This document shows positions 14,505-16,854 of a stretch of DNA of 16,854 nucleotides, in pieces. A program made the position numbers and the translations under genes. This DNA comes from an uncultured Bacilli bacterium (GTDB lineage: Bacteria > Bacillota_I > Bacilli_A > RF39 > UBA660), in NCBI GenBank assembly GCA_934130235.1, contig CAKOXU010000020.1, positions 1 to 16,854 of the forward strand. The letters are read 5' to 3'. Under the pieces are notes generated by a model. That model saw only the letters and a program-made list of their open reading frames with translations. It made no database searches and was not told where the DNA came from. Position 1 is the first letter of the stretch; the number at the start of each line of letters is the position of its first letter.

Positions 14505-14956
14505 AATTCCCCCTTAAACTCAAACATTATCAAAATTAATATTGATAGTGTTATAAAAACATCAGCTAAATTAAATATAGGCATATTCTTACCAAATATT
14601 ATAAAGTGAAAATAATCTATTACATATCCCCTGAACAATCTATCCAATAAATTTCCTATAATACCGGCTGTTAAAAAAGAATAAAGTATTGGATGATCTA
14701 TACACTTAATTGAATTAATATATCTATATATCAATAGTAAAACCAATATAGATATAATAATTAAAAGTAATCTATTACCACTCAATATACTAAATGCCGC
14801 ACCTATATTATAAGTGAGTGTTAAATAAAAGAAATTTTTTATTATAGGCATACTTTGATATAAAGCAAAAGAATCAAATAAAATAAATTTTATTAATTGA
14901 TCTAACAGTACAAGAGAAATAATTAAAAACAGTATAGATAACTTTTGTTTTTTCAT
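14492..14956 (-). CDS. lspA: Lipoprotein signal peptidase (signal peptidase II)
   Basis: An integral membrane aspartyl protease that cuts lipoprotein signal peptides after lipid attachment. Four hydrophobic helices are visible in the 154-aa product (near 8-26, 62-79, 90-107 and 132-147). The catalytic aspartates fit Asp114 in GYVIDYFHF and Asp132 in FNLADVFI. TYNIGAAFSIL and GNLLDRLFRG are further signatures. Length is normal. The ATG at 14956 follows AGGTGAG. It overlaps rluD by 13 bases, and the hypothetical 108-aa gene completes the operon. Its presence shows that the organism makes lipoproteins. Confidence 0.96.
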   Translation of the reverse strand: MKKQKLSILFLIISLVLLDQLIKFILFDSFALYQSMPIIKNFFYLTLTYNIGAAFSILSGNRLLLIIISILVLLLIYRYINSIKCIDHPILYSFLTAGIIGNLLDRLFRGYVIDYFHFIIFGKNMPIFNLADVFITLSILILIMFEFKGELCKK

Positions 14957-14987
14957 ATGCTCACCTATTTAATTATAACATAAATAT

Positions 14988-15022
14988 ATAAAAAAAACTA
15001 TTATTTAAAATAAATAACAGTT
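14988..15022 (-). terminator. Terminator after the HerA-like gene
   Basis: AACTATTATTTA and TAAATAACAGTT form a 12-bp stem with one G-U pair and a 3-base loop. A run of eight T follows on the minus strand. It lies between the HerA-like gene and lspA. Confidence 0.8.
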
Positions 15023-15030
15023 CTTAGATA

Positions 15031-16791
15031 CTAATTAATAAACCAAATAGAACTTACATCACAACTATTACTATTTGGTGATGGATTAGGCATATCTAAT
15101 TTTACTAATGATGGAAGTTTAAAAGCAGATCCAAAAGCTATACAAGTTCCAGGTGATAATAATTTTATTTTATTTATTATCTCAGTAGTTATATTAGGTA
15201 CCATTTGTTCAATATATGCAACATCAGTAGGATGAAGCATTTTAAATATAAGAAAATTACTACATTGGCTAATAGCAGTTGTAGATAACTCAGACGGTCT
15301 TTGAGAAATAAGCCCTAACATAACTCCATACTTTCTACCTTCTTTTGTAATTCTATCAAAAATATTGTATCCTATAACATTTATATCATTATCATTTTGA
15401 ACATACCTATGAGCTTCTTCCAGTACTAAATGAACTGGAAAACTAGCTCTACGTTTTAAATTTTTAGCAAAATCAAAAAATATCCTAGAATATACCTTAA
15501 CAATATTTTTAGCAAATCTGTCATCTACATAATTAATATTAAAATTAATAATTTGTGCTTTTCTGCCGTTAGAAGCACTAATAATTTCTTTAATAAATTG
15601 TTCTTTAGTCATATAATCACAATCAAAGTATTTAGAATAATCACCATTAAGCAAACTCATAAGTCTTACTTTGAGAATATTATAATCATCAAATACCTTA
15701 TCGCTATTTAATACACCTTCACTTATTAAAGCAAATTCAAAGGCCTCATATAAATCCTTTAATGTATATTTAAAACTACCATCAGGAAGTGATAATTCAA
15801 TATCATCTTTAACAAATTTACTTATAAAATTAGTTAATAATTCCATTTCTCTTATCTTTCCTGTCGCATCTATAAGCAAACACTGCTTTAAAGGTCTAGT
15901 GTATCCAGGTTGATAAATAGGTGTTTCTAAATTTAAATCACGAGTATTATAATGACTCAACACAGAAAATATTTGATCTCTTATTTGAGCAGGAGAATTA
16001 CCACTTACTAATATATCTAAAATAGCACGCGCTACTATATCATTTTTACTTTTAATTACATCTGCCTCATCACGTGCAAATACATTTACAAGTTTTAATG
16101 CTTTTTCTATTATTGGAAGATCATTAGCAGATTCTGCTCCTAACAAAAGTGCTATGTCGTCTACAGTTAATAACCATAATGGTATCTTTATTTTTTCTTC
16201 ATCATTATTAACATTAGTAGTGTAATTTTTAAATGATATTTCAGGTGATACGGCACTTATATCTTTAAACGCACTATGATACTCACCATACGCATCAAAT
16301 AAAAGTATAGTAGCCTTATAAGGAATACTTTCTCTACTTTCAAACAAGTTTTGAAAAATACGAGCTACACTACAACTTTTACCACTTCCAGTTGATCCAA
16401 ATACAGCAAAATGATTACTAAAAAAATCATTTATTCCCGCTCCTATTTCTATACCATCATAAATAGGACTTTTACCTATATATAAATACTTTTTAGAAGA
16501 ATCATCACCCATCCCAATAATATTTTTTACTTTTTCTTTACTAATAAGCTTAGTAGTTGCTGAAAAACTAGGCTTTTTACTTATACCAAACATAAAAACA
16601 TCATTATTAAAAGTTCCCAACAATTTTACATAAGCAATATTATCTTTAATATCTTCTATTTCACCTACTAATCTTTGTTTAGAATCTTCTAATAATACAT
16701 ATAAGTTAATAATATTTTCCATTTCAGTTAAATTAACATTTAATTTAAGTAATACCCTATCTTCTTCTATTCCAACTATAGTTCCTAACAT
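15031..16791 (-). CDS. HerA-like ATPase (DUF87 / HAS-barrel)
   Basis: A hexameric DNA-translocating ATPase of the HerA/FtsK superfamily is expected; in archaea HerA works with NurA in DNA end resection, while bacterial relatives are less understood. A HAS-barrel domain (about 1-90, MLGTIVGIEEDRVLLKL) precedes the RecA-type core. Walker A is GSTGSGKS (132-139 from this start). LLFDAYGEYH, the Walker B region VHLVLEEAHRYV and the arginine-finger block GLISQRPSEL follow. The longest frame starts at 16812, but I chose ATG 16791 (586 aa) because AGGTGATAAT precedes it and a TATAAT overlaps the upstream ATG. No NurA, nuclease, SIR2 or other defence partner is seen within the window. The upstream neighbour is outside it. 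Confidence 0.88.
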   Translation of the reverse strand: MLGTIVGIEEDRVLLKLNVNLTEMENIINLYVLLEDSKQRLVGEIEDIKDNIAYVKLLGTFNNDVFMFGISKKPSFSATTKLISKEKVKNIIGMGDDSSKKYLYIGKSPIYDGIEIGAGINDFFSNHFAVFGSTGSGKSCSVARIFQNLFESRESIPYKATILLFDAYGEYHSAFKDISAVSPEISFKNYTTNVNNDEEKIKIPLWLLTVDDIALLLGAESANDLPIIEKALKLVNVFARDEADVIKSKNDIVARAILDILVSGNSPAQIRDQIFSVLSHYNTRDLNLETPIYQPGYTRPLKQCLLIDATGKIREMELLTNFISKFVKDDIELSLPDGSFKYTLKDLYEAFEFALISEGVLNSDKVFDDYNILKVRLMSLLNGDYSKYFDCDYMTKEQFIKEIISASNGRKAQIINFNINYVDDRFAKNIVKVYSRIFFDFAKNLKRRASFPVHLVLEEAHRYVQNDNDINVIGYNIFDRITKEGRKYGVMLGLISQRPSELSTTAISQCSNFLIFKMLHPTDVAYIEQMVPNITTEIINKIKLLSPGTCIAFGSAFKLPSLVKLDMPNPSPNSNSCDVSSIWFIN

Positions 16792-16810
16792 ATTATCACC
16801 TACTATATAC

Positions 16811-16816
16811 ATTATA
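16811..16816 (-). promoter_or_regulatory. Possible -10 box of the HerA-like gene
   Basis: TATAAT on the minus strand, 20 bases upstream of the chosen start at 16791 and overlapping the alternative ATG at 16812. No clear -35 is present because the T-run of the upstream terminator occupies that place. Confidence 0.4.
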
Positions 16817-16824
16817 ACTTAAAT

Positions 16825-16854
16825 AAAAAAAAAAGTATAGAATAAATCTATACT
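16825..16854 (-). terminator. Terminator of an unseen upstream minus-strand gene
   Basis: AGTATAGA and TCTATACT form an 8-bp stem with a 5-base loop, followed on the minus strand by a T10 run. The hairpin reaches the window edge. It ends a transcript from outside, so the HerA-like gene begins a new unit. Confidence 0.85.

Noticed and set aside
1..16854. CRISPR arrays, tRNA or rRNA genes, insertion sequences, phage genes
   Set aside because: No regularly spaced repeats, cloverleaf candidates, transposase or phage motifs were seen on either strand.

Overview
This window comes from a very AT-rich, low-GC Gram-positive genome, most likely a gut-type member of the Bacilli (RF39 or Erysipelotrichia-like relatives). 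The clues are strong AGGAGG or AGGTGA ribosome binding sites, rpsU-yqeY and lspA-rluD pairings, a LemA/DUF2207 pair, and a short IPGxxG-type deacetylase-like envelope protein. Two genes appear to end at TGA and tryptophan is TGG, so the standard bacterial code fits and the mycoplasma code does not. Taxonomy is inferred from gene content only. Apart from one small gene, every gene runs on the minus strand.

In transcription order from the right end: a terminator of an unseen upstream gene (16825-16854); a HerA-like ATPase; the lspA-rluD-hypothetical operon; a convergent Tyr/Asn/Gly-rich small protein (+ strand), which shares a bidirectional terminator with that operon; then an M29 aminopeptidase, a deacetylase-like membrane protein that has lost its catalytic motifs, a 53-aa charged protein with its own good promoter, and a large U32-family protein.

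The accessory part is 5760-8518. A peptidase-containing ABC transporter (PCAT: C39 protease, membrane domain, ATPase) starts at TTG. It is followed by four tiny genes that are tightly packed: a 19-aa hydrophobic cationic peptide, two peptides with classic double-glycine leaders (46 and 54 aa), and a 51-aa single-helix membrane peptide that may give immunity. The two mature peptides are cationic and carry GxxxG motifs, the hallmark of two-peptide (class IIb) bacteriocins. Each has a single cysteine near its C-terminus. No modifying enzyme or two-component regulator is present. A strong terminator closes the cluster. This is the best candidate for an undescribed system in the window.

The left part is housekeeping: rpsU-yqeY from a near-consensus promoter, lemA with a DUF2207 gene, and lysS followed by a histidine phosphatase and the 5' part of acetate kinase (ackA), which runs off the left edge. 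Several start codons were chosen from ribosome binding sites and differ from the longest open frame: TTG at 8518, TTG at 11895 and ATG at 16791.
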